Origin: Chalara sp. BL73
Lineage: Eukaryota > Ascomycota > Leotiomycetes > Helotiales
Direction: 5' to 3'
Assembly: GCA_918026815.1 (NCBI GenBank)
Contig: CAKJVC010000014.1
Span: 1,178,001 to 1,242,000, forward strand
DNA length: 64,000 nt
Under the pieces are notes generated by a model that searched no databases, was not told the DNA's origin, and saw only the letters and a program-made list of their open reading frames with translations. Position 1 is the first letter of the stretch; the number at the start of each line of letters is the position of its first letter. Both the position numbers and the translations under genes were made by a program. Of this stretch, positions 47,458 through 58,794 are shown piece by piece.

Positions 47458-48466
47458 AGTATGTTCGAGCCTCCATACGCCTGATCTTTTCATTCTGGAG
47501 TACCTCACCGTTATCAAAAATACTAACGACAATACAGTGTTGGAAGCACGTCTCGAGCAAGCTGATCTTTTGAAGAAGGTTAGTGATACAACGACCATAT
47601 AGATTGGAACTCTAATGTCAGCAGGTGGTGGACGCGATCAAGGATCTGGTGCAAGACTGCAACTTCGACTGCAATGACTCCGGTGTCGCCCTCCAAGCCA
47701 TGGACAACTCCCACGTCGCCCTGGTCTCCATGATGCTCAAGTCCGAGAGTTTCTCCCCATACCGCTGCGACCGCAATATCGCACTGGGCGTCAACCTCAC
47801 CTCCCTCACAAAAGTGCTCCGTGCCGCCCAAAACGAGGATATCCTAACGCTCAAGGCTGAGGACGCCCCTGATGTGCTTAACCTAGTCTTTGAGAGCAGC
47901 GACAGCGATCGGCTGAGCGAGTACGATCTGAAGCTTATGGATATCGATCAAGAGCATTTGGGCATCCCGGATACGGAATATGCCGCGACGATTTCCATGC
48001 CTTCTACGGAGTTCAAGCGCATCTGCATGGATCTCATGGCGTTGTCAGAGTCTGGTAGGTGTTCTATGCTACGCTGATCTCTTTCGTCGCTAACATGCGG
48101 GAATAGTCTCAATTGAAGCATCCAAAGACGGCGTGAAGTTTGCCTGCAGCGGTGATATTGGAAACGGGGCCGTTACTCTGCGAAGCCACTCCAACGTCGA
48201 GAAACCAGACCTCAACGTCGAGATCGAACTTACGGAGCCTGTTTCCCTGACATTCTCTCTTAAATACCTTGTCAACTTCTGCAAGGCCGCCGGCCTTTCC
48301 AAGTCCGTCAAGCTTTGCCTCTCCAACGAGGTTCCTCTCTTGGTTGAGTATGCTTTGGCTGGTAGCAGCTATCTAAGATTCTACTTGGCCCCTAAGGTAA
48401 TTCCGACAGACGCTTATTTGACAGGAAACCTGCTGACTGCTTTCACAGATCGGCGATGATGAGTAG
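47458..48466 (+). CDS. PCNA: PCNA sliding clamp
   Basis: Five exons: 47458 (the A of ATG), 47538-47578, 47625-48054, 48107-48396, 48449-48466. The start codon is split: A at 47458, then GTATGT donor, 79 nt intron with TACTAAC branch, and TG at 47538-47539. No other ATG gives the canonical start [14 protein letters not shown]. The product is 259 residues, the usual PCNA length. Typical motifs are [32 protein letters not shown], the interdomain loop [10 protein letters not shown] (binding site for PIP-box partners), [12 protein letters not shown] and the ending LAPKIGDDE. It is the homotrimeric clamp for replicative polymerases, repair and chromatin assembly in the nucleus. Introns 46-79 nt. 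Confidence 0.97.
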
Positions 48467-48925
48467 ATGCGGCAAACGATGGAATGGTAATTAAATGATG
48501 GCTCATGAAGTTTACAGAATATTCCCAGTGGCGTGACGGTTGAACTTTTAAAGGATATGTTAATCAGGTTACACTGGGGTGTCTAAGATCTCGTATACTC
48601 CTGCTCGCGATACGCGACGGCCATGAAATGAAAAAAACTATATATCAGAACATGTCTTCTTTGTATCTTATCAAGCTCCATCTTCATGATTCGGGAATTG
48701 CCAATGGTTCAATCTAGGTGCCGCATCAGCCCGCTAGCGCGGGGTAATATGGCAAAACCCCAGAGCTGCCCCTCATATTTTACTCGCGATAAGACTCATC
48801 CGTTGGATTGAATTTAATATGACCTTTTCCAAAATTGCGATGCATATAAGCTAGTATTCGGTGCAGTAACTTCATTCATTCTTCCTCCTCCCTCCTTCTC
48901 CAAATTCTCGATATCTCGAACAAAC
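48467..48925. other. Intergenic, PCNA to pyridoxal kinase
   Basis: Tandem same-strand spacing of about 460 bases. No coding frame is supported. It should contain the PCNA terminator and the promoter of the kinase, with a CT-rich stretch (48880-48900) just before the ATG. Confidence 0.55.
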
Positions 48926-50175
48926 ATGCCGGACGATTTTCCTTTCCCAGAGACTCGTGTGCTCGCGATCGCCAGTCATGTAGGAATCTCCCAACACAAC
49001 TTTGGTCGACTTTGCTGACTGTGACTGAAGGTTGTATACGGGTAAGGTCGCACAGAGGCATCAGTCGGTAACCTTCAGTTAAAGCTTTGGCAGATATGTC
49101 GGGAACACAATGGCCGGGTTCGTCATGCAGTCCCTAGGATGCGAAGTTGCGGCCATCAACACCGTCCAGCTCAGTATGCCGCCTCCGCAGAACATATGAT
49201 GGTAGCTGATCTCCCTCAGGTAATCATTTGGGATATGGACAAGCAAAGGGTACACGAGCTACGGCGACCGAAATCACGGACCTGTATGATGGACTAAAGG
49301 CTTCTTATCTTGATGAATTCGATATGATGCTTTCTGGCTATCTCCCTGGAGCACCTGCTGTCGAGGCTGTGGGCACGATCGGGAGGGATCTGAAATATAA
49401 GCATACAATGAAGCCAGGAAGCTTCTTCTGGGTGCTAGATCCAGTGATGGGCGATAATGGAAGACTATATGTAGCCGAAGATGTAGTTCCTGCATATAAG
49501 AATCTGGTGAAGGATGCAGATTTGATACTACCCAATCAGTTCGAGGCAGAGTATGTTTCTCGAGCTGGCGGAGATATCATGACTGATTATTCTAGGACGT
49601 TATCAGGAGTGAAGATCGTGGACATGGAAACTCTAAAACAGGCAATAACAACATTACACGAGAGATACCGGATACCGCACATCATAATCACATCCATCTC
49701 GCTCCCCAGCCCCGGTGCAGAACCCTCGCTATCAGTGGTAGGCTCAACGTTCACCTCAACATCCACGCCTCGCATCTTTGGCGTCAAGATCCCAGCCATC
49801 GATTGCTTCTTCAGCGGAACCGGAGATATGTTCGCGGCGCTTATGCTCGTTCGGTTACGTGAAGCGGTGTTTGCGGTCGAGGGACTGAATACGACGGCTG
49901 CGTGGGTTAGCGATGACAGTGTGGAAGCTACGGATCTTCCACTTGCGCGGGCGACGGAGAAGGCGCTAGCGAGTATGCACGAGGTGCTTACGAACACGAA
50001 GCAACATAGGGACGCGGAGATAGAGAGATATAATAATCAGATTGGAGGGAGAGGTAAGGACGAGGATGAGAAGAGATTAAGATTAGTGAGATCTAAAGCC
50101 GCGGAAGTTAGATTAGTTAGAAATTTGCCATCTCTGAAAAATCCAGAGGTGAAGTTCAGGGCGGAAAAGGTATGA
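48926..50175 (+). CDS. Pyridoxal kinase
   Basis: Five exons: 48926-48979, 49031-49041, 49094-49173, 49220-49550, 49596-50175; introns 51, 52, 46 and 45 nt. The second exon is only 11 nt and encodes VVY plus two bases of Gly. The product is 351 residues. Family signatures: VLAIASHVVYGYVGN at the N-terminus (PL and phosphate site), LSNHLGYGQAKG, LDPVMGDNGRLYV (metal and ATP site), ILPNQFEAETLSGVKI, and the ribokinase-fold catalytic motif FFSGTGDMFAALML. It phosphorylates pyridoxal, pyridoxine and pyridoxamine with ATP to form PLP precursors in the cytosol (yeast Bud16 family). An Asn/Arg-rich linker of about 30 residues near the C-terminus is a usual fungal extension. The gene is convergent with dUTPase, only 190 bases apart. 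Confidence 0.95.
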
Positions 50176-50365
50176 TAATAAGTCCGCAAGGCATTTATGA
50201 GCGAATGGTGTTGGATACGTAACCATAATAGCATAGCAACATAGACGATACATAACTTTGATTCATAACCGTCTATCGTTTTGACTCGCCCCTCTTGAAT
50301 ATAATATCTCTCTCTATCCCCATCCATCTCCCGCCCATAACTCCATTCACAATGCAAACCTCTCT

Positions 50366-51003
50366 CTATCCCGTGCTCCCAAACCCTCCTGCCCCCCTAA
50401 CACTCTCCTCAAGCTCCTGCACCTCCACCACCTCCGGCGTATAAATCCTCTCCAGCACAAGCTGCGCAACGCGATCGCCCTCCTTGATCTCAAAATCCGT
50501 CTCTGAGTGGTTAAAGAGCAGGATCTTGACCTGGCCGCGGTAATCAGCGTCAATCACGCCCGCGCCGGTGTCGATGAAATGCTTGCTGGCCAGCCCGGAG
50601 CGAGGCGCGATGCGGCCGTCTGTATTTTTTGGAACCGCGTCAGCTTTGCCTCTTATCTGGAAGGGAGGGAAGGGGAAGGGGAAGGGGCGGGGAACGAACA
50701 CGTCCCGGCCGGCACCGCCATGCTGATATCCGTATCGACCAACACCTTCCCGCGCGCCGGCACGACGGCCTCTTTGCTCGCGTAGATATCGTAGCCGGCT
50801 GCGAAGGCGCTTCCCCTGGTCGGCAGCCGGGCTTTGTCGCTCAGCTTCTTGATGAGCAGCGCGGGGGCATCTTCGACTTTCGTGACGGCGGGCGCCATGC
50901 TGGTGGTCGATGCGGGCGGAGGAGACGCGGGGTTGGGTTTCTGGCGCTTCGGGAGAGGGGAGTTGAGCGGTGAGTGGATGGTGGTGGGTGGTGGTGTGCT
51001 CAT
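50366..51003 (-). CDS. DUT1: dUTPase (dUTP pyrophosphatase)
   Basis: Two exons, 51003-50700 and 50619-50366; the 80 nt intron uses an unusual GTTCGT donor, a CTGAC branch and a TACAG acceptor. Only this junction restores [16 protein letters not shown]. The product is 185 residues, a normal length with a Pro/Ser-rich N-terminal extension of about 45. All five dUTPase motifs are present: GYDIYAS (I), PRSGLASK (II), [11 protein letters not shown] (III), [12 protein letters not shown] (IV) and [10 protein letters not shown] (V, the P-loop-like C-terminus). The homotrimer hydrolyses dUTP to dUMP and pyrophosphate, which keeps uracil out of DNA and feeds dTMP synthesis. Two MCB-like elements lie about 55-65 bases before the ATG, which fits G1/S expression. 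Confidence 0.97.
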
Positions 51004-51583
51004 TTTTGGTGGAATGGCGGTGGGAAAGGGATTAAAGGGATTATATTGTAGGGAAGACGCGACGCGTTTTTGCCGAGGATTTTCCGGATCATGTTGTTTC
51101 AGCGGCTTTCATTCTCTGCACGATATCGACATGCCATCTATATCAATATCATGTGCGAGAACTTTTGCATAGCTGAAGGGGCTTTGTCGATATTGCGCAT
51201 GATAGGCATGTTCATTGCTTTCATCATTGATTTTGAGCCTTGAAGTTTCAAGCTGGAAAGTTCCCAGAGCAGTGCTGCAGAGATCCTCCATTACATATGT
51301 ATTTGCGAAGATTACATACGGCTGAAATTTTGAGAATTCCAAATGCTAATTTTCTAACCCTTTTATTCTGCCTATAGTCAGCATCTATAGGCACTTGGTT
51401 TGTTTAGGTATAGCATTTCTCTAAGCAGCTCATTTCGATCTGAATGTCACATTGTCACATAATATACCGTTCACTTGTCAGGCCCAGATCGATTTTCTGA
51501 GCACTCGTCCATATCTTGTGAGATACTAAATTATCTCATCTCTCGCAGTCTACTGTAGTTTACATTCTCTAGAGAATGTCTAG
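51004..51583. other. Intergenic; dUTPase promoter side
   Basis: About 580 bases between the dUTPase start and the 3' end of the FAD oxidase gene. Apart from the MCB pair, nothing is recognised. Confidence 0.6.
51057..51067 (-). promoter_or_regulatory. Tandem MluI cell-cycle boxes of dUTPase
   Basis: ACGCG at 51057-51061 is directly followed by a palindromic ACGCGT at 51062-51067, about 55-65 bases upstream of the dUTPase ATG at 51003. ACGCGT is the MCB site of the MBF complex, which drives S-phase genes including dUTPase in yeasts. The motif is seen; the binding is inferred. Confidence 0.6.
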
Positions 51584-53639
51584 CTAAAGTCGACACAATC
51601 TTCCGTTCTGCGTCTGAATCCCCTGCTCAGCAGTTCTGACCTCCCATCTCTCGCTACCAACAGCAGTGGTAGCATAGAATGTATCAAATGGATCCCATTT
51701 CCGTTTCAACCTTAAAAGCTCTGTATATTGAGTGCCATAAAAGTCTTCCTGCCAGTTTGGCTCCATGACATGAGCCTCATTCAAATACGAGCCTCCTCCT
51801 TCGCTCGCCGGAGCTATTTCTCGCCATGGCCCTAGAACCTCATTCACTAGCTTCTGCTGTGCCTCTCTCATCTGCGCAGGGGTTGCGTTATTGGGGATAG
51901 GCACGCTGGAGATGAGGAAAGACATCACGTTCCGGAATGCAGAACTGACAGCATTATCAACGTTGGCGCGATTACGGGGTGCTTGGTTATAGCCACCAAA
52001 AGTCCGACCAGTAGAAATTTCGGTATGGCGTTTCAGGATATCTACCAAGTGGTTGAGCTTCTCGGGATCTTCCCAAATGCTGCGGGGAAACAGACGGTTT
52101 CCGGGTATGCGATTCCAAGATCCGGTTGTTTCATTGCCCCAGTTGTCGTTGTATGCGGCGTAGAACGAATCGTAATATGTCGTCTTGGGAGTAAATTGGA
52201 TCCCCAGAGAATTGAGCTTATCGAACCATGGCTTCACAAGCTTGTTGAAAGAGTCGATTGTATGGTTGGGAGCAAAGAAGGGCTTCATTTCTAATCGCTG
52301 AGCACCATTTTCATTGTACACCCAGAAGTAAGAGTACGTTCCAGCATCGGTGAACGGGATGAAGAACTCAAAGTAGGCTCGGATACCTTCCCAAAGTGTG
52401 TCGCTGCTGACGTTGGTAGATGTGCTCAACGTGAATGTCGATGCTGTAATGTGATGTTTGGGATGAGCTCGAACGATGACTGAGGTTACGATACCGAAAG
52501 TGCTGCCTCCTCCACCACGTAGAGCCCAGTACAAATCAGGATTTGATGTCTCACTTGCTGCGATAAATCGACCATCCGCAGTGACCACTTCAAAAGCCAT
52601 TGCATGATCTGCAGCCATACCATAAAGACCAGAGAGTGGAGTATGGCCACCGCCCTGGACGTAGCCGCCAGCGTAGCCTACGCTCTGTATTCCGTGAGAA
52701 GCCCACCTCACTATAAGAAGAATATATTTACCTCACAAATTCCTCCCAGAACAGATACATCATGCCTATGTGCAGCTTGGTAAAGCTCTCGCAATACCAC
52801 TCCCGCACCAACTTTGAATGCTTTACCAGAAAAATTTCCATTCTGATAATTAGGAAGAAACTCAATATCTTTCAAATTATGCGTCCAAACACTCAGAGAT
52901 CCCGCCCCACCCGACTTACCAAGATAGCAATGTCCTGTATTCTTAATCACCAGACGAATATTTGCGTTGCGTGCAAAATTTACGGCTAGCTGGATCTGTG
53001 CGACATTTCTGACGCTTACGGCATACGCTGGATAGCCGCCGCGTGTACAAGTTCCGTTGGGACTGTTGATTGGGAGACATGTTCTACCTTGCCAGATAGG
53101 AAACATGACTGAGGTGGGATCTGCCTCGCTGCAAATATCATTCACTCTGCGTACTCCATTGTCAATGAAATATCTGATACTTACTGAAAATATGTATTTG
53201 TGAAATTGGCAATTATCGAGGAACACTTTGAAGCATCATATATTCCCCAATTCTGGTAGCATGGTGCTGCGATTGGAATTGTCGGGATCAATGCGCCCCC
53301 AAGAAGACCATTAAACATATCCCATTCTGTTTCCGATGGCCATGCATCGTCACCTGGAAAGACTTTGCATTCACCAGTCTTCGTAAAAGGAACATTGAAA
53401 GCTTCAGGATTGTTGAAAGTAAAAAGCCTAGTGTATTTTGCAGCGTCTGGCCCATCGCCAATATGCTTTACATTTTCGTCCGTAAGCTGCACTGACTCAT
53501 AGTCAAACCAACGAGCACCAGCTTGCGAGGCAGCGGAGTTAAGAACCGTTCTGGCTGGCTCGATCGACCACACCTGAGCAGCAGACAGAGAGAGCCATAG
53601 AACGAATATTTTATACACGCGGAAAGAGGATCTTTTCAT
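51584..53639 (-). CDS. Secreted FAD-linked oxidase, berberine-bridge type
   Basis: Three exons: 53639-53185, 53128-52732, 52684-51584; introns 56 and 47 nt. The product is 650 residues with a signal peptide (about 1-25, ...VLWLSLSAAQVWS). FAD_binding_4 domain: His218 in NTGHCYLGKSGGAG and Cys283 in GGICESVGYAGGY are 65 residues apart, the arrangement that attaches FAD bicovalently in BBE-like enzymes. The motifs YVQGGGHTPLSGLYG and DLYWALRGGGGSTFGIVTS follow. The C-terminal BBE segment reads YTELLRLKRKWDPFDTFYA. For intron 1, an earlier in-frame acceptor would add six residues; the chosen one gives YFHEADPTS, the usual family pattern. Such enzymes oxidise sugars, alcohols or alkaloid-like substrates outside the cell; the substrate is unknown. 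Several N-glycosylation sequons are visible. Confidence 0.93.
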
Positions 53640-55306
53640 CTTGGTAGATGGGCAGATTCAGAGGTATCATAAGCAGAGGAAGTTAAGGGAATCAAATTGG
53701 AGAGATCTCCTGATCAAAGAATCATTCAACAATGTGAATAGGGACTTTTGGAAATTTCTCGAATTTCAATGTCTAAAATGCCGACAGGATCTGCATTCAT
53801 TCCCCGCGATATAGATGGCCAAGGTACATTGCAATTGGCAATTGCATGCCGGCTAAAGAAACGGATGTCGAGTAACGTGATAGTACAGATGCTTACTGCA
53901 GCTCATAATGGAGGATAATATCAGACCTATGGAGCATGGTTTACGATAAATATGGATCACAAATATCCTAATTAGACTTATATATTATAATCCGTAAGAG
54001 CTATAGTTTGAAGAAGCTTAATTCACGAATATCACATTATTTCGTATATATGCGGATTATTCAATTTGGAGTGAGTATAAAAGAGCCTGTATTTCCTTAC
54101 TTACAGATGAGCCAAGAATTCATTCTCTATATTTACTTCCAGTAAGAGACTCTTCTACTGAAATACCTCTTCAATGGTTAAGCTACAAGGGTCAGACTAA
54201 TCTTTACCGGCAAAGACACCAACTGTTTGATCAGGCACCGCTCGAGCGCCTCCATCTGATCTCGAGCGATGTCGAGAATCAAGCTCGCGGATTTTCATGC
54301 GTAACCCCTGGATTACAATATTAGCATACTTCCGTAACATTCTACATACCTTCTTGTCCTCCGCAGCGAGCGCCATGACATCAGCTTTGTCGAGGATTTC
54401 CTTGCACACATGCTTCCGAAGGTTATCACAGTCTGTGGTTGGGTATTCTACACCACTGGACTTGCTCTTGATTCATAGATACTTTGGCGGGATATCTGCC
54501 TCAAAAACGTGCTTGACGGAGATGAGTTTGAGCCCGTAGGACCGTCTGATATCAGCGATGGTTTTTATTTTGGTTTCGTTTTGCTCACCAAATATATCTC
54601 TGAAGAGGCCCACCGTGTTGAACTAGCTTTGTTGGTAACTTAAGATCCAAGCATGATCAGGACGATAGGGGGGTACATATACATCATTATGAGCCATTGT
54701 TTAGTTCTATTCTTGTCCCTCCTTGTAGCCACAACAAAGAAGCCACATTTGAGGGACCTTTCTCCCAAGCGCTCATTGTCATCTTATAAGAGCATTATGG
54801 CTCTACTAAAGGACTCAACAAAGCCACAAATGGTAAGACAACTTGGCTCAAAGACCATCACAGAGCATCTCACAAAGGTTGGCACAATCCTTGCCAATGG
54901 AATTGTTGTTCTGTCGCATAATCAGAAATGATACGTGACGTGAAAACCATTATAGGAGATTGGGCGATACTGTCATAAGAAAATTATGATATCTTTTGCT
55001 TCTTGATTTAATATAGGTGTCTCATGTTCACATCTGTGAGAGCCTCAAAACTTGGTGGCTTCGGGCAAGGCCGCCCCCACTTTAGCCAACAATATCAAGC
55101 CGGCGATAAAAATGACCTTGTTGCAACTCAGAAATGGGATACTCATGCCTATTCGAGCTTAATGCGATGTTCAAGTATCTTGGGGCTCAGATAGGCTATC
55201 CGGATACCTTCCTCGATACTTTACTCCCGTAAGTCGGAAACATTGTCACACCGCGCGCTCTGTGTAGTCTGCCCAAATCCACGGGTTGTATCAATGAGAC
55301 GATACG
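53640..55306. other. Intergenic, 1.7 kb; possible coding relics
   Basis: The part next to 53640 is the oxidase promoter. Between about 54620 and 54190 the minus strand reads two peptide-like frames: ADIRRSYGLKLISVKHVF, ending at a stop at 54473-54475, and a 70-codon frame with KEILDKADVMALAAEDKK. They could be exons of a decayed gene, but no family is recognised. A plus-strand frame at 54653-54931 (92 codons) also lacks features. Confidence 0.45.
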
Positions 55307-56412
55307 ATGCTCCATTACTTTATTTGCTTTGCTGCCATTTTCTCAACTACTCTTGCAGGAGTAACGTGCAAGTCAACGCGGAAAAATCTTATCATCGATA
55401 CTGATCTATTCAGTGATGTTGAGTGAGTTCCTTCGTAAGCTGCTATCCATATTAGAAAGCTAATAATGACGGAGTGATGCTGGAGGGCTTTTGCTTGCTG
55501 CAACATCACCGAATACCAATCTATTGGCCGTCAACATCAACTACCCATCATCGTACTCAGCTGTGGCTGCTTCAGCTATCTTGTCCCATTATGGCAAGTC
55601 AGATGTGCCTATCGGCATACGACGACCTTTGACTAACGATTCGTTCTTTGATGCTTGGGCTTTTGAATTGGGTGAGTATGCTAGCAAAATTGCGTATCAC
55701 TTTTCTGGGGGTAGCTTGCCTTGGGGTCAAGCCGATCAGGCTTGGGACCCCGTGGATTTGTACCGGAAGGTTCTGGCAGAGGCGGACGATGACAGTGTCA
55801 CCATTGCCTCTATTGGATTCTTCGACAATGTAAGCACGAAATAAGTGAGCGATAGGCGGACCTGACTGTGTGATACAGCTTTCTGGGCTTCTAAACTCAA
55901 CCGCAGATTCGTTCTCAAATCTCAGCGGTCCAAAACTCATTGCGAAGAAAGTCTCTAAATTGGTAGTTATGGGCGGCGGCTATCCTTCCGGATATGAGTA
56001 CAACTTCTGGGGCGGCAATTCATCTCTCACTGCCCATGTTATTAACAGCTGGCAAGGCGAGATTGTGTATTCTGGTTCAGAACTGGGCGGCAATGTCTCT
56101 TCAGGCGGTCCCCTGATGATCGGCGGTCCGCCCGGGGATCCTGTTCGACAGGGTTATATCTACTATACTTATGGCACCCCCAGATTCTCGTGGGATCCTC
56201 TGACTGTTCTATATGCCATGGATGGTTTAGGCGATCTTTTCGAATTTGGGAATGAGGATGGGTACAATTTTGTTCATTCTAATGGGTCAAATGAATGGGT
56301 CTATGATAAGAGTGTCAAGACACAGCACTGGTTGAAGTTGAAGGTCGATAATGTCACGGCAGGCTCTCATCTAGATAGACTATTCATCGAGGGGGCTTGG
56401 TCTGTGGTGTAG
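55307..56412 (+). CDS. Secreted inosine/uridine-type nucleoside hydrolase
   Basis: Three exons: 55307-55422, 55475-55829, 55879-56412; introns 52 and 49 nt. The product is 334 residues. It has a signal peptide (MLHYFICFAAIFSTTLAGV). The N-terminal calcium and ribose site reads NLIIDTDLFSDVDDAG (Asp31, Asp33, Asp39, Asp40), the DTD-x4-DD signature of the family, here built across the first splice. LVVMGGGYPSGYEYNFWGG is the central strand motif, and WDPLTVLYA is the usual C-terminal segment. The enzyme cleaves the N-glycosidic bond of nucleosides. A secreted form suggests scavenging of extracellular nucleosides or action on host or competitor nucleosides (inference). Several NxS/T sequons fit secretion. 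Confidence 0.93.
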
Positions 56413-57026
56413 TGACGTGATCAGTAGATATAGGCCTCTAGTACTATATAATATAGAAGGAAATATTTTCGTAAAGCAGCCTAAAAACTATCCTTAAGGG
56501 CTTTAAGATGCAATGGATATGTAAGAGTTGGAAAGTGATACTAGACAGACAATGGTGGGACGCCTCAGATTAATCCGATTCACGCGAGGTGTCGAGGCAA
56601 TGCCAATTATTTCTTCGGCCAATAAACCAACCCCAAGAAGAAATTGAATTGCCGACAAACCTAACACGATTCATGTGATCTACGGAGGAATTGATCGAGA
56701 TGGTATCCCGATCAGGACATGGAGTTATTTCGCGTTCATTGTGTGGGGCACGCATGCCTAGCCACAACCCGGGCCTTAACTTCAGATAGCACACCGAATT
56801 ACTAACCGAAAAAGGAAATCAGATCGCTAGCAGAGCTTCTAGAAGTTCTATCCTCGGTGCCGACTGTAATGTCACTATTATCTATCAAACGGTAAGCTAT
56901 ATACTGCGTGTCCCCCACATCGATCAATCTTCTTCTTGTATTGTATTGCATTACACTCAGCAATTCCTTCGTACTATTCCATTTTATTTCAGATTGAATA
57001 GCTGAATTTTATTGGCGTCCCTCGCT
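56413..57026. other. Intergenic, nucleoside hydrolase to RTA1 gene
   Basis: About 610 bases between tandem genes; presumed terminator and promoter. A 74-codon minus frame at 56570-56794 is not supported. Confidence 0.55.
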
Positions 57027-58174
57027 ATGGCTATCGAAAGAACTCGTTACCGCTATGATCCTTCTCTAGCCGCCGCCGTGGTATTCGCAGTTGCATACGG
57101 CCTCGTCTTCGTAGCATATGTTATACAATGGATAAAATATAGATCTTGGGTATGGATTGTTATGGTCATTTCAGCAGGAAGTTCGTGCATCCGTCCTGAG
57201 CAACAGTTAGATAATCAACTAATTCCATATCTTAGTGGAAGTTGGAGGCTACATTATCCGATGTCTGTCGATTGAGAAACCTGAGGAACGGGCACTATAT
57301 GTGGCACAGTTTGCCTTAATCATTCTTGCACCAGTCCTCATGGCTGGTGCTTGTTATGTATTATTCGTTAGCTTGCCCCCCTTCAACATGTGTAATTACT
57401 TAGCCATGTTAGGGTCGAATTGTCTTCCATATTGTCCCCAGAAGTCAGAGAACCTTGAAGCTTCTGTGGATCTCTCGTAAGTTGGTGCATCTATCATAGA
57501 AAACTATCGCTCATAATGGATCAGCTCGTTGGCTCACGCCTATCTTTGTCACTGCTGATGTTGGTAAGTAACTAATGGCGAGCTTTTCTTTTGTTAACAA
57601 GATTCCACACAGTTGCATTAATTTTCCAACTCATTGGAGCCGTTCGAATTACCTCAATCAACGCCACAGACCCTGATGCAAGGAAAAAGGCGAACCAAGG
57701 CCGAACGATCGCACAGATTGGAGTTGCTGTGCAGCTACTCTGCTTTGGTTTATTCACAGTTATCGCAGTACGCTTCAACTTCACCGCACGTCGGTTCGCT
57801 GCTCAATTTGAGCAACGGCTCGCTGATGCCGATGGCAAATATTGCAGTATCGATGGGAGTGAACGTAAGTTGAAGAGGAGCTGGCCCACTATCCTAATTG
57901 TTACAAACATTGCTACTGCCTTGATTCTTGTAAGAAATATACCTTTTTAGGCGTGCTATTGAGAAAACGTTAACATTGTATCATACAGATTCGCTCGATA
58001 TACCGTATGGTCGACTTCAGTCTTGGGAGGACTGGTTATACGGAGATGCATGAGTGGTGTCTTTATGTTTTCGACGCGCTCCCAATATTCCCTGTCTTGG
58101 CATTGTACATCTGGTGGCACCCATCGCACTACCTGCCTTTCATGAATTTTCGTCTACCGAAACATGCTAGATAA
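57027..58174 (+). CDS. RTA1-like seven-transmembrane protein
   Basis: Six exons: 57027-57180, 57236-57366, 57413-57476, 57525-57563, 57613-57929, 57989-58174; introns 46-59 nt. The product is 296 residues. Hydrophobic segments match the seven-helix RTA1 fold: VVFAVAYGLVFVAYVIQW, MEVGGYIIR, QFALIILAPVLMAGACYVLF|GRIVF, the conserved ISPRWLTPIFVTADV, ALIFQLIGA, and a late IRSIYRMVDFS followed by EWCLYVFDALPIF. Two donors are weak: GTTCGT (57181) and GTTAGC (57367). RTA1/RTM1 proteins are linked to resistance to toxic lipids and drugs (yeast Rsb1 is a sphingoid-base translocator). The specific substrate is unknown. It lies in tandem with the zinc-cluster regulator. Confidence 0.92.
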
Positions 58175-58794
58175 GCATAATATAACATATAACCGAGTGC
58201 TGAAGATTTGCATCGTAGATGTTAATATTTGTAGTGGAGATTTCTTGGTGGTAGATGGTGGGCTAGAAATCGGAGGTGTGCTGTAAAGACTAAACCGCAT
58301 GGGAGTTCCGATCGGTGTTCATAGAAGCGAAGTACGTAGATAGATGTATTAAACTTCACAGGTTGAACCTAGGGCCTTAGATGCCGTAAGCAATCATAAA
58401 GCGCCCTGAAAAGTCAAGCAGCTACCGTGCCAGTTCCATAAAAGCGGGGCGTTTAAAGGAGGCTCGCTTAGATCCCTGTATCGAAATGGTTACCTGCTTT
58501 GGACTAGCATAAACCAGCAACGAGCCAACCATATCCCTCATATCAACACTTGCATTTATTGAATCCATGCCTGTGCCTGCGTGCTGCGTTGGGTCGTACC
58601 AGAAAACCATAGAGCGCTACACCAGTCTCTGGCACTACATCCCGTTCTTAAACAAGCACCAGACTAATGTGCCCCTCGGCGTCGAAAAGAATACCATTTT
58701 CGGCTCATATCATTTCTTCTTTTTCTTCTTCCTTGAATAAAAATCGAACTATTGTGACATAATCTATTCATCTAAGCTGTATTCAAGTACCGGA
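58175..58794. other. Intergenic, RTA1 to Zn2Cys6 regulator
   Basis: About 620 bases, presumed terminator and promoter. A TTC/TTCTTC tract lies at 58710-58735 shortly before the regulator ATG. No gene is seen. Confidence 0.55.

Noticed and set aside
47580..47854. Antisense frames over PCNA
   Set aside because: Shadows of a clearly identified gene with full-length family match.
22643..54766. 16-base identity (ATTTGAGGGACCTTTC) at about 22645 and 54749
   Set aside because: About one such match is expected by chance in 64 kb on both strands; the flanks do not agree.
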